In this document: positions 6,089 to 6,685 of the stretch, piece by piece
Numbering within the stretch: the stretch's first letter is position 1
Layout of the letters: each line of letters opens with the position of its first letter
Assembly (NCBI GenBank): GCA_002496635.1
Contig: DAKQ01000173.1
Span: 1 to 6,685, forward strand
DNA from: Euryarchaeota archaeon UBA82
Lineage (GTDB): Archaea > Thermoplasmatota > Poseidoniia > Poseidoniales > Poseidoniaceae
Direction of reading: 5' to 3'
Length of the DNA stretch: 6,685 bases
Notes under the pieces: generated by a model
Told to the model about the DNA's origin: nothing
Databases searched by the model: none
What the model saw: the letters and a program-made list of their open reading frames with translations, nothing else
Made by a program: the position numbers and the translations under genes

Positions 6089-6685
6089 TTCCTCAATGAC
6101 TTCGAAGGTTTTGAAGAATTCATCAATATCGATCACACCGTTTTCATCTGAGTCGACGCCGTGGAAAATAACTCTTGATTCATCAGAAGTAAAGTTGAAC
6201 CCTAATGCAGAAAGAGCATTTTGGAATTCTCTACAGGTCAAATGGTTCTTGCCTCCGTAATCAGCTGCATGAAACACTGAGATTCTCTTCTCGTGTTCTA
6301 ATCTGGATGCGGATTTAAACTGACTTTGGAATGTACTAAGCGGTGTAGTTGAAACAGATGCGTGCTTCTTTCCGTAAAGGTAGTACGTGGCAGAACCTAC
6401 GAGGATAGCTGCACCTCCACCGATGAAAGCCTTCTGTCCAATGAATGTCAAGAGGAAGGCCCCCGCAACAACACCCCAAATATGCATGAAAGGGTACAAT
6501 GGTCCTTTGTAAGAGGGATTCCAATCGTGCTCTTTACTGGTTTGACGAAGTATAATGACGCAAGTATTGATCATTATGAAAATCATAATCTTAAATCCAG
6601 ATGCAACTTTAACAACGTCCTTCAATGGTACGAACAGAATTGCCAAACCCATGGCAACACCCGTAATTAGAATAGGGAAATGAGG
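6083..6685 (-). CDS. APC-family amino acid permease, C-terminal part, with EF-hand tail (5' end outside window)
   Basis: The frame stays open to the window edge (PHFPILITGVA before the first in-window ATG at 6652), so 200 residues of a longer protein are seen. Counting from that ATG, residues 11-36 (KDVVKVASGFKIMIFIMINT, then CVIILR), the WNPSYKGPLYPFMHIWGV stretch (44-61) and hydrophobic segments at about 17-35, 55-73 and 75-93 match the last helices of APC-superfamily amino acid/cation permeases. A polar linker (95-120) leads to a pair of EF-hand-like helix-loop-helix units. The second loop, Asp167 to Glu178 (DSDENGVIDIDE), has canonical calcium ligands; the first, Asp131 to Glu142 (DYGGKNHLTCRE), is degenerate. 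The role I infer is uptake of amino acids or related cations with calcium-sensitive control from the cytosolic side. A stand-alone small membrane protein starting at 6652 is possible but less likely. Confidence 0.78.
   Translation of the reverse strand, partial: PHFPILITGVAMGLAILFVPLKDVVKVASGFKIMIFIMINTCVIILRQTSKEHDWNPSYKGPLYPFMHIWGVVAGAFLLTFIGQKAFIGGGAAILVGSATYYLYGKKHASVSTTPLSTFQSQFKSASRLEHEKRISVFHAADYGGKNHLTCREFQNALSALGFNFTSDESRVIFHGVDSDENGVIDIDEFFKTFEVIEEE
6119..6154 (-). other. Canonical EF-hand calcium-binding loop
   Basis: The 12-residue loop DSDENGVIDIDE has Asp at 1 and 3, Asn at 5, Gly at 6, Ile at 8, Asp at 9 and Glu at 12, all the positions expected for calcium coordination. Hydrophobic helix residues flank it (VIFHGV before, FFKTF after). 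A degenerate partner loop lies at 6227-6262. Confidence 0.85.

Noticed and set aside
6083..6652. Stand-alone 189-residue EF-hand membrane protein starting at 6652
   Set aside because: The frame stays open upstream with hydrophobic permease-like residues to the window edge, and the first visible segment is typical of the interior of an APC permease.
6362..6670. Plus-strand open frame of 102 codons
   Set aside because: It lies antisense to the permease and its product has no recognisable motif or hydrophobic pattern.
1..6685. Defence system, CRISPR array, insertion sequence, tRNA or rRNA
   Set aside because: No repeated spacers, transposase motifs, terminal repeats or structured RNA signatures were seen; almost all bases are accounted for by six protein-coding genes.

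Overview
The window most likely comes from an archaeon, and a planktonic Thermoplasmatota relative such as Marine Group II (Poseidoniales) is my best guess. The signs are an archaeal/eukaryal-type aspartyl-tRNA synthetase, almost no Shine-Dalgarno sequences ahead of the starts, TATA-like boxes about 26 bases before the metK and aspS start codons (leaderless style), and a secreted asparagine-, serine- and threonine-rich protein with beta-sandwich modules and many N-glycosylation sequons. Against a simple archaeal reading, the S-adenosylmethionine synthetase is the bacterial/eukaryal MetK, not the separate archaeal family. The lineage is inference; the gene calls are much firmer.

Layout: positions 1-1652 (minus) hold the first 550 residues of an exported SGNH-hydrolase protein that runs off the left edge. 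Next to it on the same strand is complete metK (1717-2961). A 98-base divergent region separates metK from a rightward set: aspS (3060-4460), an alpha/beta hydrolase with a kynurenine-formamidase-like active site (4471-5217), and a divergent short-chain dehydrogenase that lacks the usual catalytic Tyr and Lys (5257-6069). The right end (6083-6685, minus) converges on the dehydrogenase with 13 bases between stops. It encodes the C-terminal part of an APC-type amino acid permease carrying a cytosolic EF-hand pair.

Most of the window is ordinary housekeeping and accessory metabolism: AdoMet supply, tRNA-Asp charging and two small metabolic enzymes of unknown substrate probably co-transcribed with aspS. 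I see no tRNA, rRNA, CRISPR array, insertion sequence or defence locus, and no gene-free stretch of 300 bases. The points most worth a second look are the permease/EF-hand fusion, the SGNH domain that seems to interrupt a beta-sandwich, the degenerate dehydrogenase active site, and the bacterial-type MetK beside an archaeal AspRS.
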